From the NCBI GenBank assembly GCA_036496285.1, contig DASXLI010000031.1:37540-101539 (forward strand): a DNA stretch of 64,000 nt. The letters are read 5' to 3'. The position numbers and the translations under genes were made by a program. Origin of the DNA: DP-19 sp036496285. Lineage in GTDB: Bacteria; Desulfobacterota; Binatia; UTPRO1. Positions 37,397 through 45,200 of the stretch are shown piece by piece. Position 1 is the stretch's first letter, and every line of letters starts with the position of its first letter. The notes beneath the pieces are model-generated. The model was not told the DNA's origin. It saw nothing but the letters and a program-made list of their open reading frames with translations, and did no database searches.

Positions 37397-38014
37397 ATGC
37401 GTGCCGATTTCGCGTTCGAGCGTCACGGAATCATCTTCATCGTCTCCGGGCCGTCGGGGGCCGGGAAGAGCACGCTCGTCACGACCCTGCTGGAGCGCGT
37501 CCCCGGCCTCACCCCGTCGATCTCGTGTACGACGCGGGCGCCGCGCCCGAACGAGCAGGAGGGGCAGGAATACCACTTCGTCGATCCTGCCGAGTTCGTG
37601 CGCCGGCGCGACGCGCACGAGTTCGCCGAGTGGGCGGAGGTCCACGGGGCGTTCTACGGCACGATCCGCCGGCCGCTCGACGACGCCGTGGCAGAAGGCC
37701 GCGACATGCTGCTCGACATCGACGTCCAGGGCGCGCGCCATCTCAAGCGCAGCTACCGTGAGGCGGCCGTGGCGGTGATGATCTTCCCGCCCTCCTGGGA
37801 CGAGCTCGAGCGGCGCCTGCGCGCGCGCCGCACCGAGGACGACGCCACCGTCGTCCGCCGGCTCACGCGGGCGCGCGAGGAGGCGCAGGCACTGCTCGAG
37901 TACGACTACTGGCTCGTCAACCGCGACGTCGCCGAGACCTCGGCGCGCCTCGAGGCGATCGTCGCCGCCGAGCGCGCCAAGGTCGCGCGCATCGTCGTCG
38001 AGGGCGTGCCGTGA
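37397..38014 (+). CDS. gmk: Guanylate kinase
   Basis: The 205-residue enzyme phosphorylates GMP to GDP. It has the P-loop GPSGAGKST (18-26), the GMP-binding SCTTRAPRPNEQEGQEYHF, and LLDIDVQGARHLK. Length is typical. It lies 16 bp after yicC and its TGA overlaps spoT. In many bacteria rpoZ (RNA polymerase omega) lies between gmk and spoT; here there is no room for it. Confidence 0.97.
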   Translation: MRADFAFERHGIIFIVSGPSGAGKSTLVTTLLERVPGLTPSISCTTRAPRPNEQEGQEYHFVDPAEFVRRRDAHEFAEWAEVHGAFYGTIRRPLDDAVAEGRDMLLDIDVQGARHLKRSYREAAVAVMIFPPSWDELERRLRARRTEDDATVVRRLTRAREEAQALLEYDYWLVNRDVAETSARLEAIVAAERAKVARIVVEGVP

Positions 38015-40161
38015 ACCTGCACGACCTGATCGCCAAGGTCCGCGACTACAACCCCGGGGCCGACATCGTCACCCTGCAGCGCGCGTACGACTTCTCCGCC
38101 GACGTGCACCGCGGCCAGAAGCGCAAGTCGGGCGAGCCGTATCTCGTCCACCCGCTCGAGGTCGCGGGTATCATCGCCGACCTCCGCCTCGACGTGCCGA
38201 GCGTCGCAACCGGGCTCCTGCACGACACGGTCGAGGACACGCTCACCACGCTCGAGCAGGTACAGAGCATCTTCGGCGGCGAGATCGCGACGCTCGTCGA
38301 CGGCGTCACCAAGATCGGCCAGATCCATTTCAGCAGCCGGGCCGAGCGCCAGGCCGAGAACTTCCGCAAGATGATCATCGCGATGGCGCGCGACATCCGC
38401 GTCATCCTCATCAAGCTCGCCGACCGCACGCACAACATGCGGACGCTCTCGCACCTGCCGCCCGAGCGCCAGTCCGAGATCTCGCAGGAGACGCTCGACA
38501 TCTACGCGCCGCTCGCGCACCGCCTCGGCATCTACGCGATCAAGAGCGAGCTCGAGGACGCGTCGCTGCGCTATCTGCACCCCGAGGTCTACTACCAGCT
38601 GAAGCGCAACGTCGCGAAGAAGAAGACCGAGCGCGAGGACTACATCAAGAGCGTCATCGCGCTCCTGACGAAGCGGCTGGAGGAGGCCGGACTCGAGGCC
38701 ACCGTCACCGGGCGGCCGAAGCACTTCTACTCCATCTACCAGAAGATGCAGAGCCAGAACCTGCTCTACGACCAGATCTACGACCTGGTCGCCTTCCGCA
38801 TCCTCGTCGACTCGCCGCGCGAATGTTACGAGGGGCTCGGCATCGTGCACCAGCACTGGAAGCCGATCCCCGGCCGCTTCCGCGACTACGTCGCGATGCC
38901 GAAGGCCAACATGTACCAGTCGTTGCACACCACGGTGATCGGCCCGTACGGCGAGCGCATGGAGGTGCAGATCCGGACGCCCGAGATGCACCGGGTCGCC
39001 GAGGCCGGCATCGCCGCGCACTGGCGCTACAAGGGCCAGACCGACGCCGGCGGCCCCGAGGAAACACAGCGCTTCGCGTGGCTGCGGCAGATCCTCGAGT
39101 GGCAGCAGCATCTCGAGGACCCGCAGGAGTTCATGCGCTCGGTGAAGGAGGACCTCTTCACCGAGGAGGTCTTCGCGTTCACCCCGAAGGGCGACCTCTT
39201 CAACTTCCCGCAGGGCGCGAGCGTGATCGACTTCGCGTATCGCATCCACTCCCAGGTCGGCGAGCACTGCGCCGGCGCGCGCGTGAACGGCAAGCTCGTG
39301 CCGCTCAAATACCAGATGCAGAGCGGCGATACCGTCGAGATCATCACCACGACGCGCCAGACGCCGAGCAAGGACTGGCTGAAGCTCGTCAAGACGAGCC
39401 GCGCGAAGGAGCGCATCCGGAGCTGGATCAAGACGCAGCAGCGTCGGCGCAGCCTCGAGGTCGGCGCCGAGATCCTCGAACGCGACCTCGGACGCTACCG
39501 GCTGGAGCTTGGCAAGTTGCGCAAGAGCGGCGAGCTCGCCGCCGCGGTGAAGGATCTCGGCTTCAAGGACGAGGAGTCGCTGATCGCCGCGATCGGCTAC
39601 GGTCGCGTGCCGACGCACAACCTCATCGCCAAGCTCGTCCCGCCGCAGGAGCTCGAGGAGCGGCGCGAGAAGGGCGAGGGCGCGCTGCAGAAGCTCTTCC
39701 GACTCGTCAGCCGGCAGACCAAGGGCGGCGTGCGGGTGAGCGGCGTCGAGGATGTCATGGTGCGCTTCGGCCGCTGCTGCAACCCGCTGCCCGGTGAGCG
39801 CATCGTCGGCTTCATCACGCGTGGCCGCGGCGTTACCGTGCACGGCATGGATTGCCTGCGCGTCATGGAGAGCGATCCGCAGCGACGCGTCGAGGTGGAG
39901 TGGGACGAGGCGCCCGGGCAGTTCCGGCCGGTCACGATCGAGGTGGTCGGCATCGACTCGCCGGGCCTCCTCGCCGCCATGAGCCGGTCGATCGCGTCGG
40001 CGGGCGTCAACATCTCGAGCGCCCAGGTGCGTACCGGCTCCGACAAGCGCGCCCTCAATACCTTCGAGATCATGGTCGACAGCGTCGACGGCCTGAACCG
40101 GGTGATGCGCGGGCTCGGCAAGGTGAAGGGCGTGATGAAGGTCTCGCGGGTGCGGGTGTGA
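38011..40161 (+). CDS. spoT: Bifunctional (p)ppGpp synthetase/hydrolase SpoT/Rel
   Basis: The 716-residue protein has the full RelA/SpoT layout. The N-terminal HD hydrolase domain keeps the metal-binding residues (VHRGQKRKSGEPY, LLHDTVEDT with His71-Asp72), so hydrolysis should be active. The synthetase domain (about 234-345) has GRPKHFYSIYQKM and DLVAFRI. The TGS domain (about 385-445) begins VFAFTPKGDL, and a helical region and an ACT domain (about 640-716) complete the regulatory half. A GTG overlaps the gmk stop. It is the only stringent-response enzyme in view. The following ridA overlaps its stop. Confidence 0.97.
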   Translation: MNLHDLIAKVRDYNPGADIVTLQRAYDFSADVHRGQKRKSGEPYLVHPLEVAGIIADLRLDVPSVATGLLHDTVEDTLTTLEQVQSIFGGEIATLVDGVTKIGQIHFSSRAERQAENFRKMIIAMARDIRVILIKLADRTHNMRTLSHLPPERQSEISQETLDIYAPLAHRLGIYAIKSELEDASLRYLHPEVYYQLKRNVAKKKTEREDYIKSVIALLTKRLEEAGLEATVTGRPKHFYSIYQKMQSQNLLYDQIYDLVAFRILVDSPRECYEGLGIVHQHWKPIPGRFRDYVAMPKANMYQSLHTTVIGPYGERMEVQIRTPEMHRVAEAGIAAHWRYKGQTDAGGPEETQRFAWLRQILEWQQHLEDPQEFMRSVKEDLFTEEVFAFTPKGDLFNFPQGASVIDFAYRIHSQVGEHCAGARVNGKLVPLKYQMQSGDTVEIITTTRQTPSKDWLKLVKTSRAKERIRSWIKTQQRRRSLEVGAEILERDLGRYRLELGKLRKSGELAAAVKDLGFKDEESLIAAIGYGRVPTHNLIAKLVPPQELEERREKGEGALQKLFRLVSRQTKGGVRVSGVEDVMVRFGRCCNPLPGERIVGFITRGRGVTVHGMDCLRVMESDPQRRVEVEWDEAPGQFRPVTIEVVGIDSPGLLAAMSRSIASAGVNISSAQVRTGSDKRALNTFEIMVDSVDGLNRVMRGLGKVKGVMKVSRVRV

Positions 40162-40598
40162 GCGGCGAACGCGACGAGCATGTGATCATCGCGACCGATC
40201 AGGCGCCGCGCGCCATCGGCCCGTACTCACAGGCCGTCCTCGCGGGCGGCTTCCTCTTCTGCTCCGGGCAGATTCCGCTCGATCCGGAGAGCGGCGTGCT
40301 CGTGAGCGGCACGGTCGCGGACGAGACGCGGCGCGTGCTCGAGAACCTGCGCGCGGTGCTCGCTGCCGCCGGCCTCGGCCTCGACGGGGTCGTGCGGACG
40401 ACGGTCTACCTCACGAACCTGGCCGACTTCCCCGTCGTGAACCAGGTGTACGCCGAGTTCTTCCCGGCGCCGAGCCCGGCGCGCTCGACGGTGCAGGTGG
40501 CCGCGCTGCCGCGCGAGGCACGCGTCGAGATCGACGCGGTGGCCATTGATTCCGCCCCCGCTCGCTCCGCTCGCGATGGGCGTCGCCACCCGGAGTGA
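40158..40598 (+). CDS. ridA: RidA-family enamine/imine deaminase with a repeat-encoded C-terminal tail
   Basis: The 146-residue protein has the RidA core (about 8-130): PRAIGPYSQAV, FCSGQIPLDPESG, and the active-site Arg109 (PARSTVQV) with Glu124 (VEIDAVAI). RidA hydrolyses reactive imines released by PLP enzymes. The family normally ends at about the VEIDAVAI strand. Here 16 more residues, 131-146, are Arg/Ala-rich. They are encoded by the dispersed hairpin element at 40575, whose GTGAA loop supplies the TGA stop codon. The start is a GTG overlapping the spoT TGA. Confidence 0.9.
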   Translation: MSGERDEHVIIATDQAPRAIGPYSQAVLAGGFLFCSGQIPLDPESGVLVSGTVADETRRVLENLRAVLAAAGLGLDGVVRTTVYLTNLADFPVVNQVYAEFFPAPSPARSTVQVAALPREARVEIDAVAIDSAPARSARDGRRHPE

Positions 40599-40613
40599 AT
40601 CCGGATGGCTCCT
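40575..40613 (+). repeat. Dispersed hairpin element, copy 2, covering the end of ridA
   Basis: GATGGGCGTC is followed by GCCACCCGGA (40585-40594), loop GTGAA (40595-40599) and TCCGGATGGC (40600-40609), then TCCT. Nine of ten stem pairs are intact. The ridA stop codon TGA (40596-40598) is in the loop. Same orientation as copies 1 and 3. Confidence 0.75.
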
Positions 40614-40618
40614 CAGCG

Positions 40619-40810
40619 CTAAGCGGCTTTGGCGACCTTGCCGCTGCGGATGCAGCGGGTGCAGGCGAGGATGTGCTTCACGCCGGCGCCGACCTTGGCG
40701 CGGACGCGTTGCAGGTTCGGCTTCCAGCGGCGCCGTGTCCGGTTGTTGGCGTGGCTGACGGTGTTGCCCGTCGACGGTCCCTTGCCGCAGATGTCACAGG
40801 TACGAGCCAT
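40619..40810 (-). CDS. rpmB: Ribosomal protein bL28, zinc-binding form
   Basis: The 63-residue protein matches bL28: MARTCDICGKGP, then SHANNRTRRRWKPNLQ and HILACTRCIRSG. Cys5/Cys8 and Cys50/Cys53 make it a zinc-ribbon (C+) form. The ATG at 40810 is preceded by AAAGGGG; a longer frame from 40846 adds twelve unconserved residues and is rejected. It converges on ridA, with only about 20 bp between the two stops, where a hairpin element lies. Confidence 0.96.
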   Translation of the reverse strand: MARTCDICGKGPSTGNTVSHANNRTRRRWKPNLQRVRAKVGAGVKHILACTRCIRSGKVAKAA

Positions 40811-40865
40811 CCTGACCCCTTTCGCTGAACCGTGAATTCCTAGCACACCCCGGAGAAGGAGGCGA

Positions 40866-40881
40866 ACCGCCGGTCGGCGGT
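40866..40881 (-). terminator. Small perfect hairpin between hldE2 and rpmB
   Basis: ACCGCCG (40866-40872) and CGGCGGT (40875-40881) pair perfectly around GT. It lies just downstream of the hldE2 stop on the minus strand and is followed there by a pyrimidine-rich run. A weak intrinsic terminator is possible; the 2-nt loop means at least one pair must open. Confidence 0.35.
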
Positions 40882-40891
40882 GTCGTCTGCA

Positions 40892-41371
40892 TCAGGATTT
40901 GCGCAGGCGCTCGACGAGGGTGGTCGTGGAGAAACCCTCGACGACCGGTATCAAGATGACGCGCCCGCCGCGCGCTTCGACCACGTCCCGTCCGACGACC
41001 TGGTCGGCGGCCCAATCGGCGCCCTTCACCAGCACGTCAGGTTGCACGGCGGCGATCAACGCGTACGGGGTGTCCTCGCCGAACAGCGTCGCGTAGTCGA
41101 CGGCTGCGAGCGCTGCGATGACCTCGGCGCGCGCCTGCTCGGCGACGAGGGGACGCGATGGCCCTTTCAGCCGGCGCACGGAGGCATCGTCGTTCAGGCC
41201 GACGACCAGGAGGTCGCCGGCATCACGCGCCGCGGCGAGATAGCGGACGTGACCGACGTGCAGGAGATCGAAGCAGCCGTTGGTGAATACGACGCGGCGC
41301 CCCGCGCGATGCGCGTCGGCGACGAGCGCGGTGAGTTGCTCACGTCCGACGATCTTGTCCAGATAACGCAC
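40892..41371 (-). CDS. rfaE2: ADP-heptose synthase nucleotidyltransferase (HldE domain II)
   Basis: The 159-residue cytidylyltransferase-fold enzyme makes ADP-heptose from heptose-1-phosphate and ATP. It has FTNGCFDLLHVGHVRYL with the HxGH motif (His38, His41), GLNDDASVRRLKG, VDYATLFGEDTP, LVKGADW and the C-terminal EGFSTTTLVERL. GTG 41371 gives the N-terminus expected for the family (…LDKIVGREQL). In-frame ATGs at 41407 and 41419, and a longer frame to 41584, are alternatives with no good ribosome site. In E. coli it is fused to the kinase encoded here at 35499. Confidence 0.92.
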   Translation of the reverse strand: MRYLDKIVGREQLTALVADAHRAGRRVVFTNGCFDLLHVGHVRYLAAARDAGDLLVVGLNDDASVRRLKGPSRPLVAEQARAEVIAALAAVDYATLFGEDTPYALIAAVQPDVLVKGADWAADQVVGRDVVEARGGRVILIPVVEGFSTTTLVERLRKS

Positions 41372-41655
41372 AGCGGCACGTCTACCATGAACGGCGAACG
41401 CTGCCATAGCGTGACACATGTCGATCGTGCGCGGCTGTCGGCGCCGTGGCGCTTCGCGCACGCCTGCGAGCCGCGCAAGGTGCCCAATGAGCCTCCGAGC
41501 GCCGATTTGCTGGCATGGTTTTGGCTGATTCGCACTCTCGCGTACGACAACGTCACCGAGCGACCGGGCGTCACTTGACTCCACTCATGACGCACGCGAG
41601 TCCCGCACTCCAACCGATCGCTCACCACCCCCGCGTTGGCGCACGTGCTGTGAAA

Positions 41656-41707
41656 CGGCGGGAGGGCGCTCTCCCGGGGTCTGACCCAACCCCGCGCCCT
41701 CCCGCCG
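41656..41707. repeat. 14-bp perfect inverted repeat
   Basis: CGGCGGGAGGGCGC (41656-41669) is the exact reverse complement of GCGCCCTCCCGCCG (41694-41707). The 24-nt spacer itself contains GGGTCTGACCC, which can form a small inner hairpin. No T-run follows. It lies in the gap between the divergent rfaE2 and pgi genes. Confidence 0.65.
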
Positions 41708-41729
41708 CCCCTCCTTCCATTTCGTCCCG

Positions 41730-41786
41730 GCGCGCCTGAGGGCGCGCGATGGACGTCGCCACCCGCAGTGAATGCGGGTGGCTCCC
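41730..41786 (+). repeat. Dispersed hairpin element, copy 3 (most regular)
   Basis: A 7-bp hairpin GCGCGCC-TGAG-GGCGCGC (41730-41747) is followed by GATGGACGTC. Then a perfect 10-bp stem GCCACCCGCA / TGCGGGTGGC (41758-41767 and 41773-41782) encloses the loop GTGAA. TCCC follows. Comparison with copies 1 and 2 shows the inner stem bases changing in pairs, while lead and loop are constant. Confidence 0.78.
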
Positions 41787-41959
41787 TGGCTCGGCTTCCG
41801 CCTCGCTTCGGTTCAAGGGGTCCTCGCCGATCGGGCCTTGGCTGACGCTGGCTCGGCTTCGCCTCGCCGCGCTCTCGGACGCCACCCTTAGAATCCCTTT
41901 TGGACTGCCCTTTTCCTGGCCGTGCGCCTTTTGGCTCAAAGTGTTAAGGGCGGCGGGGA

Positions 41960-43390
41960 ATGGCGGCTGGGTATCGGCAGAAGAAGTGGCGCGAGGGGGA
42001 GCGCGTGCGGGTGGACCTGAACGCGCTCCTCGGGCACGCGGTCGACGGGGGAATCGAAGAGGCGGAGATTGCGGCGTTGCTGCCGCGGCTCGGGGACGTG
42101 CTGGCGGCCGTCGATCGGCAGCGGCGAGGGGGGATGTTGGCCCTTGCGGAGCTGCCGTTCGCCAAGGCGGAGCTGGCGCGGACGATGGCGCTGGCCGACG
42201 AGGTGCGGGGGGAGTTCGACGATCTCGTCGTCATCGGCATCGGCGGCTCGGCGCTCGGGACGCGGGTGCTCTACCAGGCGCTCCGGCCGGCGGATCATGC
42301 GCGGCGGGCGAGTGCCGACGGGGAGATGCGGGTGCACGTCGCGGACACGGTCGATCCGGCAGCGTTCCAGTCGCTGCTCGCGGGCCGCGACCCCAAGCGG
42401 ACGCTCTTCAACGTGATCAGCAAGTCGGGCGACACGCCGGAGACGATGAGCCAGTTCCTGATCGTGCGCGACGTGCTGCTGCGCGAGCTCGGCGCGGTCG
42501 AGTACGCGCGCCACGTGGTGGTGACGACCGACGCGACCCGCGGGACGCTGCGCCAGATCGTCAACGACGAGGGCTTCCGCTCGCTTGCGTTCCCCGCCGA
42601 CGTCGCGGGGCGCTTCTCGGTGCTGAGCGCGGTGAGCCTCTTTCCCGCCGCGTGCGCCGGCATCGACGTCGCGGAGATCCTCGCCGGCGCGGCCGACATG
42701 GATGCGCGCTGCCGCGAGGCCGATCCGTGGAAGAACCCGGCGTTGCTGCATGCCGGCGCACTGCACCTCGCCGAGCAGAAGGGGCGGCGCGTGGTCGTGC
42801 TGATGCCGTACGCGCAGCCGCTCGCCGCGCTCGGGCCGTGGTTCTGCCAGCTCTGGGCGGAGACGCTCGGCAAGGCTCACGATCTCGACGGTGCGGTTGT
42901 CCACCGGGGCCTGACGCCGATCGCGGCGCTCGGGCCGTCGGACCAGCATGCCCAGCTACAGCTCTGGGTCGAGGGGCCGAACGACAAGACGATCGTGTTC
43001 GTCCGCCTCGAGGACCACGGACCCGATCTCACGGTACCGACGTCGTACGAGGATCTCGAGTCGGTCGGCTATCTGGGCGGCATCGCGCTCGGTGCGCTGG
43101 TCAACATGGAGCAGCAAGCGACGGAGCTGGCGCTCGCAAAGGCGGGCCGCCCGAGCGCGACGATCGTCTGCCCGCATCTGCACGGCTTCGCGCTCGGGCA
43201 GCTCCTGACCCTGCTCGAGAGCGAGGCCGTCTTCCTCGCCGCGCTGCTCGCGGTGAACCCGCTCGACCAGCCGGGGCTGGAGGAGGGCAAGCAGCTGGCG
43301 TACGGTCTCGCCGGCCGGCCCGGCGCCGAGGCGCGCCGCGCCGAGGTGCAGCGCTGGGTCGCCAAGAAGGAGGCGCGCTACGTTCTCTGA
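41960..43390 (+). CDS. pgi: Glucose-6-phosphate isomerase
   Basis: The 476-residue protein has two SIS domains. VVIGIGGSALGTRV and the sugar-phosphate-binding NVISKSGDTPETMSQF are clear, as are GPSDQHAQLQLWVEGPNDK and the C-terminal NPLDQPGLEEGKQLAYG. It interconverts glucose-6-P and fructose-6-P. The ATG follows GGCGGGG at a suitable spacing. Length is like the shorter bacterial/Thermus-type enzymes. mutL begins 38 bp downstream. Confidence 0.95.
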   Translation: MAAGYRQKKWREGERVRVDLNALLGHAVDGGIEEAEIAALLPRLGDVLAAVDRQRRGGMLALAELPFAKAELARTMALADEVRGEFDDLVVIGIGGSALGTRVLYQALRPADHARRASADGEMRVHVADTVDPAAFQSLLAGRDPKRTLFNVISKSGDTPETMSQFLIVRDVLLRELGAVEYARHVVVTTDATRGTLRQIVNDEGFRSLAFPADVAGRFSVLSAVSLFPAACAGIDVAEILAGAADMDARCREADPWKNPALLHAGALHLAEQKGRRVVVLMPYAQPLAALGPWFCQLWAETLGKAHDLDGAVVHRGLTPIAALGPSDQHAQLQLWVEGPNDKTIVFVRLEDHGPDLTVPTSYEDLESVGYLGGIALGALVNMEQQATELALAKAGRPSATIVCPHLHGFALGQLLTLLESEAVFLAALLAVNPLDQPGLEEGKQLAYGLAGRPGAEARRAEVQRWVAKKEARYVL

Positions 43391-43427
43391 GCCGGAAGCC
43401 ACGACCGGGGCCGCGGGACGCATCCAC

Positions 43428-45200
43428 GTGCTGCCGGAGAGCGTCGCGATCCAGATCGCCGCCGGCGAGGTGATCGAGCGTCCGGCATCGGTGGTGAAGG
43501 AGCTGATCGAGAACGCGCTCGACGCCAGGGCGCGGCGCATCGTCGTCGAGCTCGAGGACGGCGGCATGCGGACGATCCGCGTGAGCGACGACGGCGAGGG
43601 CATGCACGCCGACGACGCCGCGCTCGCCTTCACCCGTCACGCGACCAGCAAGATCCGCGACGCCGACGACCTGACCCGCATCGCGACCTACGGCTTCCGC
43701 GGTGAGGCGCTGCCGAGCATCGCGTCGGTGGCGACGGTCGAGCTCACGAGCCGTGCGCGCGGGGAGACGAGCGGTGTCGTCGTGCGGACGGCCGGCGGTG
43801 TCGTCGCCGACGTCCGTGCCGCGGGGGCGCCCGAGGGGACGACGGTGACGGTACGCGACCTGTTCGCGCCGGTGCCGGCGCGGCGCAAGTTCCTGAAGAG
43901 CGTCGCGACGGAGCTCGGCCACGTCGTCGAGCTCGTCACCCGCGAGAGCCTGGCGGCGCCCGGCATCCACTTCCGCCTGCTGCACCAGGGGAGGGAGATT
44001 GCGAGCCACCCGCCCGTCGCCGGCCTCGAGGAGCGTGCGCGGCAGATCCTCGGCCGCGACCGGGTGCGCGGCGGGCGGAGCATCGCGGAGGAGCGCCTCG
44101 GGATCAGCGTCCGTGGGTTCCTGCTCTCGCCGCAGCTCTCGTTCGCGAGCGGGCGCTACCTGTACGCGTACGTGAACGGCCGAGCGATCCGCGACCGCGC
44201 GCTGACCCACGCGATCGTCGAAGGGTACGCGAGCCTCGTGCCGCGCGGCCGCTGGCCGGGCGCGATCGTCGCCCTCGACGTGCCGCCCGGTGACGTCGAC
44301 GTAAACGTGCACCCGGCGAAGCACGAGGTGCGCTTCCGGCTCGCGCGCGTGGTGCACGACAGCGTCGTGACCGCCGTCCGCCGCGGGCTGGCGGCGGCCG
44401 GCGGATCGGCGACGGACACGAGCTCGGTCGCCGAGGCGCTGCAGCGCTACGCGGCGCGCGCCGATGCGGACGGGACGCTCGTCGCGCTCGCCGGTGCGGC
44501 GCCGGCGCGTCCGCGCTCGTTCTTCGCCCCGACCGATCGCGCCGGGCTCGACGCAGCAGTCGCGGCTGCCGAGGTGCCGAACACGCCGCCGGCCACGGGC
44601 CCCGGGCTCGTCGAACGCGCGGGATTCGCCTGTCTCAGGTTTGTCGGGCAGGTCTTCCGCGGCTATATCCTTTGCGAGGGAGCCGACCGCCTGGTGCTCA
44701 TCGATCAACACGCGGCGCACGAGCGGGTGGCCTTCGAGCGCTTGCGTGCCGAGTATCGGGGCGGCGCGATCGAGCGCCAGCCGCTGCTTTTGCCGGTCTC
44801 GGTCGATCTCGATCCCGGCCGGGCGGAGGCCGTGCGCGAGGCGCAGGCCCGTCTCGAGGCGCTCGGCTTCGAGGTCGAGGCGTTCGGCGAGACGGCGTTC
44901 CTCGTCCGTGCGGTACCCGCGCTCCTCGGTGACGATGACCCCGCGCTTCTCCTCGAGGATCTCGCCGACAGCCTCGCGGCGCACGGCTCGCATCTCTCGG
45001 CGGACGAGGCTGCCGAGGACATCCTCGGACGTATCGCCTGTCACAGCGTCGTGCGGGTCGGCCGGGCGCTCGGTCCGGCAGAGGTCGCGGCGCTGCTCGA
45101 GGCGCTCGACGGCCTGACGTACGGCAGCAATTGTCCGCACGGACGGCCGGTGTCCGTGGAGTTCACGCGCGGACAGCTCGAGCGGATGTTCGGACGATGA
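43428..45200 (+). CDS. mutL: DNA mismatch repair protein MutL (endonuclease-type)
   Basis: The 590-residue protein has the N-terminal GHKL ATPase (AAGEVIERPASVVKELIENALDA, DDGEGM, FRGEALPSI) and the C-terminal dimerisation domain. The latter has DQHAAHERVAFE (from Asp426), the DQHA-x2-E-x4-E motif of MutL proteins with intrinsic nicking activity, plus CHSVVRVG and a final NCPHGRP. An endonuclease MutL implies there is no MutH/Dam system, and none is in view. Start is GTG 43428; no in-frame ATG lies upstream, so two or three residues common in other MutLs are absent. miaA overlaps its stop. Confidence 0.96.
   Translation: MLPESVAIQIAAGEVIERPASVVKELIENALDARARRIVVELEDGGMRTIRVSDDGEGMHADDAALAFTRHATSKIRDADDLTRIATYGFRGEALPSIASVATVELTSRARGETSGVVVRTAGGVVADVRAAGAPEGTTVTVRDLFAPVPARRKFLKSVATELGHVVELVTRESLAAPGIHFRLLHQGREIASHPPVAGLEERARQILGRDRVRGGRSIAEERLGISVRGFLLSPQLSFASGRYLYAYVNGRAIRDRALTHAIVEGYASLVPRGRWPGAIVALDVPPGDVDVNVHPAKHEVRFRLARVVHDSVVTAVRRGLAAAGGSATDTSSVAEALQRYAARADADGTLVALAGAAPARPRSFFAPTDRAGLDAAVAAAEVPNTPPATGPGLVERAGFACLRFVGQVFRGYILCEGADRLVLIDQHAAHERVAFERLRAEYRGGAIERQPLLLPVSVDLDPGRAEAVREAQARLEALGFEVEAFGETAFLVRAVPALLGDDDPALLLEDLADSLAAHGSHLSADEAAEDILGRIACHSVVRVGRALGPAEVAALLEALDGLTYGSNCPHGRPVSVEFTRGQLERMFGR

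Larger units (their letters stand above)
41372..41959. other. 588-bp non-coding region between rfaE2 and pgi
   Basis: This is the longest gap in the window. It contains, in order: about 280 bp upstream of rfaE2 with no recognisable motif; a 14-bp perfect inverted repeat (41656-41707); copy 3 of the dispersed hairpin element (41748-41786); and an imperfect 20-bp direct repeat (41786-41806 and 41848-41867). The last 60 bp are more AT-rich and probably carry the pgi promoter, but no clear -35/-10 pair was found. Small frames here are not protein-like. Confidence 0.5.

Noticed and set aside
41749..41900. Small frames starting at the ATG inside hairpin elements (MDVATRSE...-like peptides)
   Set aside because: The same peptide start recurs only because the DNA element recurs; no ribosome site and no conserved continuation.
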